From: JBOGXB01 sp050694215
GTDB lineage: Bacteria > Actinomycetota > CADDZG01 > WHSQ01
NCBI GenBank assembly: GCA_050694215.1
Contig: JBOGXB010000031.1
Location: forward strand, 1-22,222
Direction of reading: 5' to 3'
Length of the DNA stretch: 22,222 nt
Part shown: positions 1 through 8,821 of the stretch, piece after piece
Layout: the number at the start of each line of letters is the position of its first letter
Numbering within the stretch: position 1 is the stretch's first letter
Position numbers and translations under genes: made by a program
Notes under the pieces: model-generated
Told to the model about the DNA's origin: nothing
The model's input: the letters and a program-made list of their open reading frames with translations, nothing else
The model's database searches: none

Positions 1-1
1 G

Positions 2-886
2 CTGCCCGAGACGTCGCACACCGCGACGTCCGCTTTCTCCCACGGCCTGGTCGACGAGCTGGTGACCGCTGCCGACGCCCGGGCATACCTGGTGACGGCC
101 CTGGAGACCCTTGCCCGCGACGCTCCAGCGCGCGAGGCCGGGCCTTCGGCTGCAGGTACCGGCCCGAAGGACCGCGACGCCTGGGACGTCGTTCAGTCCG
201 TGCGCGATCCATCGCGTCCGCACGCTCCCGATCTGGCCCGCTCCATGGTCGACCGGAGCTTCGTCGAGCTGCGCGGTGACCGCGCGGGCGAGGATGACCC
301 GGCTCTCACGTGCGGGCTGGCCCGCATCGCCGGACGCCGGGCGCTCGTGATGGCGCTCGAGCGAGAGCATGCCCCCGGGCCGCCCGCGTATCGCAAGGCG
401 ATCAGATGCATCGGCATCGCGGGACGTCTTGGTATCCCGGTGGTGACTCTTATCGACACACGCGGCGCCGACCCCTCCGGCGAGTCGGAGGCCGGCGGGA
501 TCGCCTGGGCGATCGCCTCTCTCTTCGACGCGATGCTCTCCGCTCCCGTCCCCCTCCTGTCCGTCGTAACCGGCGAGGCAGCCAGCGGCGGCGCGCTAGC
601 TTTCGCCTCGGCCGACCGTCTGGTCGTGTACTCGGACTCGATCTTCTCGGTGATCGGACCAGAGGGTGCGGCCGAGATCCTGTGGCGCGACGCAAGGAGA
701 GCTCCGGATGCTGCACGGATCCTGAGACCGACCGCGGGTGGTCTGGTGGAGCTGGGGATCGCAGACGAAGTCGCTGCCGGACCGCTCGAGCCCTCCGGCC
801 TCAAAGCTCTCGTTGCCTCTCAACTCACGCTCCTGGAGGACGCCGCGATCCCTCAGGAACGACACAAGAGATGGCGCAACTTGTGA
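2..886 (+). CDS. accDA: Acetyl-CoA/acyl-CoA carboxylase carboxyltransferase, fused beta-alpha (AccDA), 5'-truncated
   Basis: The frame is open from base 2, so the gene starts outside the window; 294 residues are visible. The first 20 or so residues (LPETSHTATSAFSHGLVDEL) match the end of an AccD beta subunit. They run straight into a complete AccA-like alpha domain, so this is a fused carboxyltransferase. Alpha-subunit motifs are PPAYRKAIR, the DTRGADPSGESEAGG loop (usually DTPGA), GEAASGGALA and FSVIGPEGAAEILWRD. Carboxyltransferases move the carboxyl group from biotin to acetyl-CoA or another acyl-CoA to make malonyl-CoA for lipid synthesis in the cytosol. The stop codon lies 16 nt inside the next gene, so the two are probably co-transcribed and translationally coupled. 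The family call is firm; the exact acyl substrate is not shown by the sequence. Confidence 0.88.
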   Translation: MPETSHTATSAFSHGLVDELVTAADARAYLVTALETLARDAPAREAGPSAAGTGPKDRDAWDVVQSVRDPSRPHAPDLARSMVDRSFVELRGDRAGEDDPALTCGLARIAGRRALVMALEREHAPGPPAYRKAIRCIGIAGRLGIPVVTLIDTRGADPSGESEAGGIAWAIASLFDAMLSAPVPLLSVVTGEAASGGALAFASADRLVVYSDSIFSVIGPEGAAEILWRDARRAPDAARILRPTAGGLVELGIADEVAAGPLEPSGLKALVASQLTLLEDAAIPQERHKRWRNL

Positions 887-1659
887 AACCTCGATCGAGC
901 GCGCGAAAAGAAGCCTTGCAGCGCCGCCGACGAGCGCGCGTGACCGGCGTGAGTGGCTCTCTCCTACTCGTCGTCCTTCTCGGCGTCCTGCTTCCGTACG
1001 GCCCCGACACAAGAGACGGTGGAGCAACTGCGGCGGCCGGCCGGCCCGCCCCGACCCCGTGCGAGACGGAAGCTCCTGGAGAAGCCTCTCCCGGCAGCTA
1101 CGACGCTCCCGACGACATCTTCGAAGAAGGCGTCGACTACGGCGCGGTCATCCACACGTCTTGTGGAGACATCGGGCTGGACCTGCTCGAGGACGATGCC
1201 CCTGAGGCGGTGAACAGCTTCGTGTTCCTCGCGCGCGAGGGTTTCTACGACGGGCTTACCTTTCATCGCGTCGTCGCCAACTTCGTCATACAGGCGGGAG
1301 ATCCGAACGGCCGTGTGAACGTCCCCCCCGACGACGCCGGATACAAGGTGTCGGACCGGCCGGCCGAGCGCGATCGGGACTACGTCTACGGCGTCGCCGG
1401 ACTCGCCAACCAGAGAGGAGACCCGTCGACGGGAGGGAGCCAGTTCTTCATCGTGGTGCACAAGCCGGCCGGGAAACCGGCGGGGCTGCAGACCCTCTAC
1501 ACGATCTTCGGCAAGGTGGAGGAGGACTCCTACGGGACGCTGGACAAGATCTCCCGCCGCGAGACCAAGGGAGGCAACGATCCCGCTACCGCGGACGAGC
1601 CCGCGATCCCGATCTACATCGAATCGATCGAGATCACCGAAGCCGCGGCCCCCGAGTGA
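871..1659 (+). CDS. Membrane-anchored cyclophilin-type peptidyl-prolyl cis-trans isomerase
   Basis: 262 aa. The ATG at 871 lies inside the end of accDA. The frame is open further upstream, but that part is a shadow of accDA. The N-terminus is strongly basic (KEALQRRRRARV), followed by one hydrophobic segment (about residues 28-43, SGSLLLVVLLGVLLP) and then a low-complexity linker. This fits an anchored or exported protein with its domain outside the membrane. The cyclophilin domain covers about residues 90-255 and shows FHRVVANFVIQAGDPNG and GGSQFFIV, close to the family signatures FHRVI..F.IQGGDP and SQFFI. Cyclophilins catalyse cis-trans isomerisation of X-Pro bonds during folding. The overlap with accDA suggests coupled translation but no shared function. 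Family certain; exact start likely. Confidence 0.88.
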   Translation: MAQLVKPRSSARKEALQRRRRARVTGVSGSLLLVVLLGVLLPYGPDTRDGGATAAAGRPAPTPCETEAPGEASPGSYDAPDDIFEEGVDYGAVIHTSCGDIGLDLLEDDAPEAVNSFVFLAREGFYDGLTFHRVVANFVIQAGDPNGRVNVPPDDAGYKVSDRPAERDRDYVYGVAGLANQRGDPSTGGSQFFIVVHKPAGKPAGLQTLYTIFGKVEEDSYGTLDKISRRETKGGNDPATADEPAIPIYIESIEITEAAAPE

Positions 1660-1722
1660 GCCTGCCTGGTCTATCCGGAACGTGGTACTCACTCGATGGG
1701 GCCCGAGCCGGGTCAAGTGATC

Positions 1723-3861
1723 CTAGGAGGCGGGTTTGAGGGGGGCCAGGGTCAGGTCCAGACGCTTGTCGGCACCGAGATTCGGGAAGTGCACGGTCGC
1801 CTCGAGGCCGACGTTTGAGCGGGCGATCTCGACGATGACACCACGGCCCCAGCGGTCGTGCTCGACCTCCTGTCCCACACGGAAGACGCTGGGATCGCGC
1901 GTCTCACCGCGTGACGATGACGACGTTCTGCCCTCCGCCTGGGCCATGAGCTCGCCGGGGATCTCCGAGAGAAAGCGCGACTGAGGGTTGTAGTTCACGC
2001 CTCCCCAGAGACTGCGCGACCACGCGTTGAGCAGGTAGAGGCGCTGACGCGCCCTCGTGATACCCACGTAGCAGAGCCGCCGCTCCTCCTCGAGCTGGTC
2101 GGGGTCGCCGATCGAGCGGATGTAAGGGAACACCCCTTCTTCCACGCCGACGATGAACACGACCGGGAACTCCAGTCCCTTCGCGTTGTGCAGCGTCATG
2201 AGTGTCACCCCGGATTCCTCTCCCTCCACCTCGTCGGTGTCGGTTATGAGTGCGATCCGTTCGAGGAAGTCGACGAGGGAGTGCTCCTCCCTGGCACTCT
2301 CGTCGTACTCGCGCGCGACCCCCTGGAGCTCTCGCAGGTTCTCCTGTCGCGACAACGACTCGAAGGTCCTGTCGGCCTTTAGCTCGTCCATGTAGCCCGT
2401 GACGTCCCAGGCCAGCTCGACGATCTCGGCGACGGGTGTCTTGTCGCGAGCATCCTGCCGGATCCGCTCGAAGATCCTTCCCGCCTCGAGTATTCCTCCG
2501 AGGGCCCGCTTGGAGATGCCGTCTGCTTCCTCGGCCCGCTCGAACGCCTCGCCCAGGCCGATCCCCTCGCGGCGGGCGAATTCCGCAAGTCGTCCGAGCG
2601 ACGTGTCGCCGATCCCCCGCCTGGGGGCTTGGGCGGCCCTCGCGATGCCGACCGAATCGAGTGGGTTCATCGCGCCGCGCAACCACGCGAGCAGGTCCTT
2701 GATCTCCTTGCGCTCGTAGAAACGGACTCCACCGACGACGCGATAAGGGATCTGTGCCTGGGCGAAGCATTCCTCGAGGACGCGCGACTGCGCATTGGTC
2801 CGGTAGAAGACGGCGGTGTCTGCGCGCGAGTAACCGAGCTCGATGAGATGTCCGATCTCGCCGGCCACCCACGCGGCCTCGTCGTGTTCGTTCTGCGCGT
2901 GATACCGCGTTATGAGATCGCCCTCGACGGACTCGGTCCACAGCGACTTGGGCTTGCGCATGACGTTGTTCTCGATGACCGCATTGGCCGCGTCCAGGAT
3001 CGTCTTGGTGGAGCGATAATTCTGCTCTAGCGTGATCACGCGTGTCTCCGGCCAGTCGCGCTCGAAGTCGAGGAGATTCTTGATGGTGGCGCCTCGGAAC
3101 GCGTAGATGCCCTGGTCCGCATCACCAACCGCGAAGATGTTGCGCCACTTCCCCGCCAGCAAAGTAGCGAGTCGAGCTTGCGCATGGTTCGTGTCCTGGA
3201 ATTCGTCTACGAGCACATGGATGAAGCGCTCTCGATAGTGGGCCAGCGCGTCGGGAAAGCGGTCGAAGATCTCGACGGTGCGGGAGATCAGGTCGTCGAA
3301 ATCCATCGCCGAGTTGATGACCAGGCGCCTCTGGTACTCGACGTAGATCCGAGCGACCGTCCTCTCCCAGGGATCCGACGCGAAATCCGAGTAGAGGCCG
3401 GCGTCCATCAGCTTGTTCTTGGCGTCCGAGATCGCAGCTTGTACGGCTCTCGGTGGCATCCGCTTCGGATCGACGTTGAGCTCCTTCATGCATGCCTTGA
3501 TAAGGCGCTCGGAGTCTGCCGAGTCGTATATGGAGAACGAGGGCCGAATGTCCAGGCGCGGTGCTTCTCTCCGCAGGATGCGAACGCACGCCGAGTGGAA
3601 GGTCGACACCCACATCCTGTCGGCGACCGATCCGACGAGCCGCCCGACCCGCGCCTTCATCTCGTCGGCGGCCTTGTTGGTGAACGTGATGGCGATCACC
3701 GAGTAGGGCGACAGCCCCTGATCGATTAGATGAGCGATCCGGTAGGTCAGGACGCGCGTCTTTCCGGACCCGGCCCCCGCGACCACGAGAACGGGGCCTC
3801 CTGGGGACGTCACCGCCTCACGCTGAACCGGGTTCAGGTCGTCCAGAAAAGCTTCTCTCAC
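1723..3861 (-). CDS. pcrA: ATP-dependent DNA helicase PcrA/UvrD (superfamily 1A)
   Basis: 712 aa from a GTG start at 3861. The frame is open upstream, but that part is a shadow of the flippase gene, and conserved sequence begins at REAFLDDLNPVQREAV. Visible SF1 motifs are the Q-motif region (LNPVQREAV), Walker A AGAGSGKT (residues 28-35), AITFTNKAADEM, VDEFQDTN (Walker B), GDADQGIYAFRGA, LEQNYRST, TLMTLHNAKGLEFPVVF and the C-terminal VGITRARQRLYL. The last 55 residues (FRVGQEVEHDRWGRGVIVEI) are the small Tudor-like domain that PcrA uses to contact RNA polymerase or other partners. The enzyme unwinds 3'-5' in nucleotide excision and mismatch repair and removes stalled complexes. It starts 8 bp after the flippase stop, in the same direction, so it is probably co-transcribed. 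PcrA and UvrD cannot be separated from sequence alone. Confidence 0.93.
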   Translation of the reverse strand: MREAFLDDLNPVQREAVTSPGGPVLVVAGAGSGKTRVLTYRIAHLIDQGLSPYSVIAITFTNKAADEMKARVGRLVGSVADRMWVSTFHSACVRILRREAPRLDIRPSFSIYDSADSERLIKACMKELNVDPKRMPPRAVQAAISDAKNKLMDAGLYSDFASDPWERTVARIYVEYQRRLVINSAMDFDDLISRTVEIFDRFPDALAHYRERFIHVLVDEFQDTNHAQARLATLLAGKWRNIFAVGDADQGIYAFRGATIKNLLDFERDWPETRVITLEQNYRSTKTILDAANAVIENNVMRKPKSLWTESVEGDLITRYHAQNEHDEAAWVAGEIGHLIELGYSRADTAVFYRTNAQSRVLEECFAQAQIPYRVVGGVRFYERKEIKDLLAWLRGAMNPLDSVGIARAAQAPRRGIGDTSLGRLAEFARREGIGLGEAFERAEEADGISKRALGGILEAGRIFERIRQDARDKTPVAEIVELAWDVTGYMDELKADRTFESLSRQENLRELQGVAREYDESAREEHSLVDFLERIALITDTDEVEGEESGVTLMTLHNAKGLEFPVVFIVGVEEGVFPYIRSIGDPDQLEEERRLCYVGITRARQRLYLLNAWSRSLWGGVNYNPQSRFLSEIPGELMAQAEGRTSSSSRGETRDPSVFRVGQEVEHDRWGRGVIVEIARSNVGLEATVHFPNLGADKRLDLTLAPLKPAS

Positions 3862-3869
3862 GCTATCGA

Positions 3870-5381
3870 TTATGAGGCCCGGAGCCTCGCCACCAGCCCC
3901 TTGGCCCCCCTTCGCTCTGGTTCGGTCAGACCCACTCCCAGATAGACGACCGTGTAGACGAGCGTTCCGACGAGCCCGGTCGCGACCAGGTCGACCAGGA
4001 ACCCACCGGGCATGACCCGGTGGACGAGCCACATGACGACAAGGCCCGCGAGGGTCGGGATCACGAGTCGCCCATAGTCGCGGTCGTAGGGCTGGATATG
4101 GACGAAACGACTGACGAGCGCGAGACGTGCCCATTTCGACAGAGTGAACGTCACCGCGTTGGCGATGGCAGCTCCTTCGATCCCGTAGCGGGGACAGAGC
4201 CAGAAGGCGAGACCGAGGTTCAGCGCCAGCGAACACGCATAGACGACAAGATCCCACCCGGTGCGCCCCACCATGATCAGCACGAAACCGACGCTTCCCG
4301 TCGCGATATTGATGAACTGACCCGCGAGGACGATCAAGAGCGCGATCCTCCCCTCTGAGAACTCGGACCCGAAGATCCGCAGCGCCTCGTTGGGTGCTAC
4401 GACAAGAACCAAGAACAGCGGGATCGTCGCTGCGATCGTCCAGCGGGTGAGCGTCTTGAACAAGTGATCGAGCCGCTCGGTTTCGCCTCGGTTGTGGAGG
4501 TCGGCGACGAAGGGGCTGAACATGAGGCTCACCGACGTGAGGAACAACACGAGCACCTGTCCCGCGCGCAGTGCGGCCGCATATACGCCGACCTCAGCCT
4601 TGTCGACGTAGATCGTCAGCACGAATAGATCGGTCCAGAAGAGCAGCTGGGAGAACAGAGCCGCGGGAGCGCGCGGCCCCGCGTAGCGCATGAGGCGCGA
4701 GACGTCGCCTGGTTGCATCGGCGAGACGGGCCACGCGTGACTCTCCTTGCGCCAAAAGTAGGCAGCGGTGGCTGCTGCGAGCGCCCACGACAGCGAGTAA
4801 GCAAGGACGCTCATCCAGTCCGTCTCGGAGAAGGACCAGCCAACGAGCATGATCGCGATCCAGGCGATCGGCTGTCCCGCCCAGAAGACATAAAGCGTGT
4901 AGCGCATGATCTTCAGGCCACGCGTTGCCGATAGCCAGATGTTCGCCAGCGCGAGGAAAGGCAGCCCCAGGGCGGCGGCTTCGACTACGTAGCGGCCCGC
5001 GTCCGGATAGGCATCGCGGATCGAGTCCGCAGCAAGCACGGTGAGCAAACCCGCGGCCGCGCTCACCGAGGTCCCGATGGCTACGGCTCGGGCTACGGGG
5101 ACACGGATGCGCTCGTAGCGGTCCTGACCGGCATCTATGGCGACGTCGCGCAGGACGGCCATGTCCATCCCCGCCCTGGTAGCGAAGGACGCAACGAAGG
5201 CTGCCTGGGTCATGACCGTGACCACGCCGAAACCCTCGGCACCCAGCGTGTTCGACATCAGAATGTTCGCCGCGAATGTCGCGACCGCAGCAACCACGAT
5301 TCCTACGACGTTCTGTGACGTGCCGGAGAGGATGCTGAGATAGTCGCCCGGTCCGTCCGCCCCCTCGAGTCTCCTAAGCAC
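3870..5381 (-). CDS. Polysaccharide flippase, MOP/Wzx-like multi-pass membrane protein
   Basis: 503 aa with a GTG start; no strong ribosome-binding site is visible, so the start is uncertain by a few codons. The protein is almost wholly hydrophobic, with roughly 12-14 membrane segments. It begins with the family-typical helix ending in NTLGAEGFGVVTVMTQ (compare ..LLGPEGFG..). The repeated helix-loop-helix pattern, YVDKAEVGVYAAALRAGQ and the late CPRYGIEGAAIANAVTF segment are characteristic of the MOP superfamily (RfbX/Wzx, PST and MATE exporters). Such proteins flip lipid-linked oligosaccharides across the cytoplasmic membrane. No glycosyltransferase is adjacent; gmd lies about 6.5 kb away. 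It sits between guaA and pcrA on one strand, an unrelated pair, so its position says little about its substrate. Confidence 0.82.
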   Translation of the reverse strand: MLRRLEGADGPGDYLSILSGTSQNVVGIVVAAVATFAANILMSNTLGAEGFGVVTVMTQAAFVASFATRAGMDMAVLRDVAIDAGQDRYERIRVPVARAVAIGTSVSAAAGLLTVLAADSIRDAYPDAGRYVVEAAALGLPFLALANIWLSATRGLKIMRYTLYVFWAGQPIAWIAIMLVGWSFSETDWMSVLAYSLSWALAAATAAYFWRKESHAWPVSPMQPGDVSRLMRYAGPRAPAALFSQLLFWTDLFVLTIYVDKAEVGVYAAALRAGQVLVLFLTSVSLMFSPFVADLHNRGETERLDHLFKTLTRWTIAATIPLFLVLVVAPNEALRIFGSEFSEGRIALLIVLAGQFINIATGSVGFVLIMVGRTGWDLVVYACSLALNLGLAFWLCPRYGIEGAAIANAVTFTLSKWARLALVSRFVHIQPYDRDYGRLVIPTLAGLVVMWLVHRVMPGGFLVDLVATGLVGTLVYTVVYLGVGLTEPERRGAKGLVARLRAS

Positions 5382-5435
5382 GGTCGCGCTCGATGGAGGC
5401 GAGATCCTTGGGGCGCAAGAACACGGTAGGTGGAG

Positions 5436-6965
5436 CTATTCCCACTCGATGGTGCCGGGAGGCTTGGACGTGATGTCGTAAACGACGCGGTTTACGCCGG
5501 GAACCTCACCGACGATACGGTTCGAGATGCGAGCCAGGAGGTCGTACGGGAGCCGGGCCCAGTCCGCGGTCATTGCGTCCTCGCTCGTCACCGCACGCAG
5601 CACGATGGGATGCCCGTACGTTCGCTCGTCTCCCATGACGCCGACCGAACGGATCGCAGGAAGCACCGCGAACGATTGCCAGATGTGCAGGAGATCCGCC
5701 CGCTTCATCTCTTCGAGGACGATGGCATCCGCAGCTCGAAGGGTCTCCAGTCGGTCGGCCGTCACCTCGCCCACGATGCGTACTGCCAGGCCCGGCCCCG
5801 GGAACGGCTGCCGCCATACGATCTCCTCCGGAAGTCCCAGCTCCTCGCCGACCCGGCGCACCTCGTCTTTGAACAGGTTGCGAAGCGGCTCGACCAGCGT
5901 GAAGGTCATATCTGCCGGCAACCCCCCGACGTTGTGGTGGCTCTTGATCCTCGCCGCGTCGCGGGTGCCGGATTCGATGACGTCGGGATAGAGCGTGCCC
6001 TGCACGAGGAAGCGTGCGTCCTCGAGCTCCTCGCGCGCCACCTCCTCGAAGACGCGGATGAACGTCTCGCCGATGATCTTGCGCTTGAGCTCGGGATCCA
6101 TAACGTCCGCGAGCTTCTCGAGGAAGCGGTCGGCGGCCTTGACGTGAATGAGGTCGATCTTGAGGTGGCGCCTGAAGGTCTCCTCGACCTGTTCGGCCTC
6201 ACCGGCTCGCAACAGGCCGTGATCTACGAACACGCAGGTGAGCTGATCGCCCACCGCACGGTGAACGAGGGCCGCGGCGACAGCCGAGTCGACCCCGCCG
6301 GAGAGCCCGCACACGATCCGGCTGTCGCCTACGACACGAGCGATGTCCTCCACCGCCGTCTCGATGATCGAGGTCATCGTCCATGCGGGCATCAGGTCAC
6401 ACGCCTCGTAGAGGAAGTTCTTCAGCAGATCGGTGCCCTTGGGCGTGTGCGCGACCTCCGGATGGAACTGGACGCCATAAAGACCACGGTCGCGGTCCTC
6501 AAAGGCGGCGACCGGCGAGGCCGCCGTGGAGGCAATCACTTTGAAGCCCTCCGGAGGGGAGACCACAGCGTCGTTGTGGCTCATCCAAACCGTCTGTTCG
6601 ACGGGGAGCTCGCTGAAGAGGGTGGCAGTCGGTACCGAGACCTCGAGATCGGTCTTGCCGAACTCCGAGACGCCCGTCCGTGCTACCTCTCCCCCGAGCG
6701 TCTGGGCCATAAGCTGCTGCCCGTAGCAAATCCCAAGTACGGGAACGCCGAGCTCGAAGAGCCTCTTGTCCGCGGAAGGAGCTTCGGGCGAGTGGACCGA
6801 CTTGGGCCCTCCCGACAGGATGATCCCCGCCGGCCTCATGCCGGCCAGCTCCTGGAGCGGGATGTCGTGGGGGACGATCTCCGAGTAGACGTGGCATTCA
6901 CGAACGCGCCGGGCGATGAGCTGCGCGTACTGAGCCCCGTAATCGACCACGAGGACCTTCTGCAT
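5436..6965 (-). CDS. guaA: GMP synthase (glutamine-hydrolysing)
   Basis: 509 aa, the normal length for GuaA. The N-terminal class I glutamine amidotransferase domain (about 1-190) has the nucleophile Cys80 in GICYGQQL and the other triad residues His168 and Glu170 in GVQFHPE. The ATP-pyrophosphatase domain has the P-loop SGGVDS at 222-227. The C-terminal dimerisation domain ends in NRVVYDITSKPPGTIEWE, the near-invariant GuaA tail. It converts XMP, ATP and glutamine to GMP in the cytosol. No Shine-Dalgarno is visible before the ATG. A TAGCCT hexamer lies 5 nt upstream (6971-6976), which could be the -10 box of a leaderless transcript. The flippase and pcrA genes follow on the same strand after 54 and 8 bp. 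Confidence 0.97.
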   Translation of the reverse strand: MQKVLVVDYGAQYAQLIARRVRECHVYSEIVPHDIPLQELAGMRPAGIILSGGPKSVHSPEAPSADKRLFELGVPVLGICYGQQLMAQTLGGEVARTGVSEFGKTDLEVSVPTATLFSELPVEQTVWMSHNDAVVSPPEGFKVIASTAASPVAAFEDRDRGLYGVQFHPEVAHTPKGTDLLKNFLYEACDLMPAWTMTSIIETAVEDIARVVGDSRIVCGLSGGVDSAVAAALVHRAVGDQLTCVFVDHGLLRAGEAEQVEETFRRHLKIDLIHVKAADRFLEKLADVMDPELKRKIIGETFIRVFEEVAREELEDARFLVQGTLYPDVIESGTRDAARIKSHHNVGGLPADMTFTLVEPLRNLFKDEVRRVGEELGLPEEIVWRQPFPGPGLAVRIVGEVTADRLETLRAADAIVLEEMKRADLLHIWQSFAVLPAIRSVGVMGDERTYGHPIVLRAVTSEDAMTADWARLPYDLLARISNRIVGEVPGVNRVVYDITSKPPGTIEWE

Positions 6966-7325
6966 AGCTCAGGCTACCGCGGAGGCCTTGCTCCCTCCCT
7001 TCTTTCGCGGCGGAGACGACGCTGCTCCCAGGTCGTCGCCGATCGCCCGCTCCGGAGCGGTCGCTCGGCTCCTCCGCAAACGCAGGCGCGATGTAGCCGG
7101 GAAAGCGGCTCGGCGACGCCCTCAAGACTGAGAAGTCGCTCGGTTCCGCCGGCCCCGAATTCTTCACACAATTCCCACTACTTCGGGCTCATCTTCAGAC
7201 ATCTGCCACCTACTGTGATGCGGTGACATCGGAGTCAGCCAAAGACGAGTTCGCTACCGATGCTTCAGCAGAAAGCCTTCATTCGGAAAGGGGTCGACGT
7301 CAGGCATGGGATTTGAGGACATTCA
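6966..7325. other. Gene-free divergent region between guaA and the DUF4173 gene
   Basis: 360 bp with no convincing gene; the open frames here lack protein-like features. It must hold the promoters for guaA (left) and the membrane protein (right), though I find no clear -35/-10 pair. Visible elements are a perfect 14-bp palindrome CCGCTCCGGAGCGG at 7047-7060; a 17-bp near-repeat (15/17 identical) at 7060-7076 and 7135-7151, beginning GTCGCTCGG; a small hairpin AGCCG/CGGCT at 7095-7110; and TAGCCT at 6971-6976 just before the guaA ATG. A frame from GTG 7223 continues past 7326 but is not family-like. Confidence 0.6.
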
Positions 7326-8768
7326 ATGTTGACTGGCGGACGGTCTTCAGCGACCTTTGCCCTACTCTCGGCCGCGACCGCTCTGGTCGCCAGCGTTGCC
7401 ATCCCCGGACAACCGTTTGGCGTGAACCTGACCATCACCGGGATGCTTGTGTTGTTGGCGGTATGGGTCGCGACTCACCGAAGCATCGACTGGTCTTACG
7501 GAGTGTTTGCCGTACTGGCGCTTGTCCTATTGAGTCTTCCTGCCGTCAGGTCGGCGGCCTGGTTGGTCGCCCTTGACCTCCTCGGCGCTCTGTTCGTCAT
7601 CTCAGTCGGTGTAGCTCGGGCTCGCGGGTGGGCCGAAATCTCCATGAGCATGCCGCGCGTGGTCACCAACGTGCCAAGGGGAACGCGTCACGTCCTGCGC
7701 CCATTCGCACGGAGTGCGAACCTCCACCTCCCCCACTTCGGCCTCGGCATGCGCGCCGCCCTGCTCAGCGGCGTCCTACTCCTAACCTTTGGAGCCTTGT
7801 TTGTTAGCGCCGACCCCGCGTTTGCCTCGCTGGCGGAGCAGTTCCTGGTTCCCGATTGGGATCTCTCGCTTGCCCTTTCTCGTGTGATCGTCGCCGTTGG
7901 AACCCTCGTGCTGACGGGATCGATCTCGCTGCTCTCTCCCGAGTTTGGCCCATCCCCCAGACTCGTCGCACCGATGCAGCTGGGAGAGCGCATCCAAATC
8001 CAACTGAGCGCCGGCGAATGGAAGCCGGCCCTTCTGCTTATCGATCTCCTGTTCGCGTCCTTCGTTCTCGTCCAGATCACCGTGCTCTTTGGAGGCCACG
8101 ATCATGTGTTGAACACGGCCGGACTCACCTACGCTGAGTATGCGCGACAAGGCTTCTTCCAGCTGATTGTGGTTGCCCTGCTCACGCTTGCGGTTGTCGC
8201 CGCTGCCGTCCGGTTCAGCCGGGTAGAGGTCTCAGACCGCCGATGGATGAAGATCCTTCTGGGTGTCCTGTGCCTGTTCACTCTCGTGATCCTGGCGTCG
8301 GCGCTCACACGGATGAATCTCTATCAAGAGACCTTTGGGTTCACGCGTCTAAGGCTGCTCGTCGACGTGACCATCGTCTGGCTTGGTGCAGTCTTCGTGA
8401 TGCTCCTCGTTGCTGGTGTCAGGTGGGAGTGGAATTGGCTTCCGCGGGCGGTTGTGCTTCTTACCGCGCTGACGTTGATCGGTTTCAACATTTACAATCC
8501 CGACGCCCGCATCGGTGAACGGAACATCAGCAGGTATTTCCGTACGGGCAAGATCGACGTCAGCTACCTGGCGAGCCTGAGTCCCGATGCCGTTCCGCAA
8601 CTCATCCGACTACCCGAGCCATTGCGTTCGTGTGCACTCGCCAGTATGAAAACTCGCCTTGCAAACGAGTCGTTCTGGTCCTGGAACCTGGCCAGACAAG
8701 ACGCCCGGCGCCTTCTCGTATCACCTTCGATTCGCCCACCGGTATCGGCCCATTCCTGCACGTTGTAG
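7326..8768 (+). CDS. DUF4173/DUF4153-like multi-pass membrane protein
   Basis: 480 aa. The ATG at 7326 has a GAGG ribosome-binding site about 6 nt upstream, and an in-frame stop lies just before it (7314-7316). About ten hydrophobic segments are visible. The segment NTAGLTYAEYARQGFFQL followed by a long helix is the best-known signature of the DUF4173 family. The late IGFNIYNPDARIGERNISRY and SWNLARQDARRLL also fit that family's soluble tail. No biochemical function is established for the family. The gene faces away from guaA and converges with the methyltransferase. Codon choice is less GC-biased than in its neighbours (many TTG, CTT and GTT codons), which could reflect transfer or weaker selection. 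The final residues after ARRLL are unlike the family as I remember it. Confidence 0.8.
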   Translation: MLTGGRSSATFALLSAATALVASVAIPGQPFGVNLTITGMLVLLAVWVATHRSIDWSYGVFAVLALVLLSLPAVRSAAWLVALDLLGALFVISVGVARARGWAEISMSMPRVVTNVPRGTRHVLRPFARSANLHLPHFGLGMRAALLSGVLLLTFGALFVSADPAFASLAEQFLVPDWDLSLALSRVIVAVGTLVLTGSISLLSPEFGPSPRLVAPMQLGERIQIQLSAGEWKPALLLIDLLFASFVLVQITVLFGGHDHVLNTAGLTYAEYARQGFFQLIVVALLTLAVVAAAVRFSRVEVSDRRWMKILLGVLCLFTLVILASALTRMNLYQETFGFTRLRLLVDVTIVWLGAVFVMLLVAGVRWEWNWLPRAVVLLTALTLIGFNIYNPDARIGERNISRYFRTGKIDVSYLASLSPDAVPQLIRLPEPLRSCALASMKTRLANESFWSWNLARQDARRLLVSPSIRPPVSAHSCTL

Positions 8769-8804
8769 GCCACACCCCTGTCGCGCCGCTCTTGGCGGTC
8801 GCCG

Positions 8805-8814
8805 CCCCTAGGGG
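8805..8814. repeat. 10-bp palindrome between convergent genes
   Basis: CCCCTAGGGG is a perfect palindrome in the 53-bp gap between the DUF4173 and PrmC-like stops. There is no U-tract on either side, so it is not a standard intrinsic terminator. It may be incidental. Confidence 0.35.
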
Positions 8815-8821
8815 AGCTGCT

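Noticed and set aside
964..1716. 250-aa minus-strand ORF opposite the cyclophilin
   Set aside because: Shadow of a well-supported gene, with no recognisable motif.
1660..1722. Bidirectional terminator between cyclophilin and pcrA
   Set aside because: The best pairing is 4 bp (CTCG/CGAG) with no U-tract.
5430..7226. 598-aa plus-strand ORF opposite guaA
   Set aside because: It is an antisense shadow of a clear guaA caused by high GC; its composition is rich in Arg, Asp and Leu with no domain pattern.
8774..8814. Intrinsic terminator between the DUF4173 and PrmC-like genes
   Set aside because: Only short GC-rich pairings are present and no U-tract follows on either strand.
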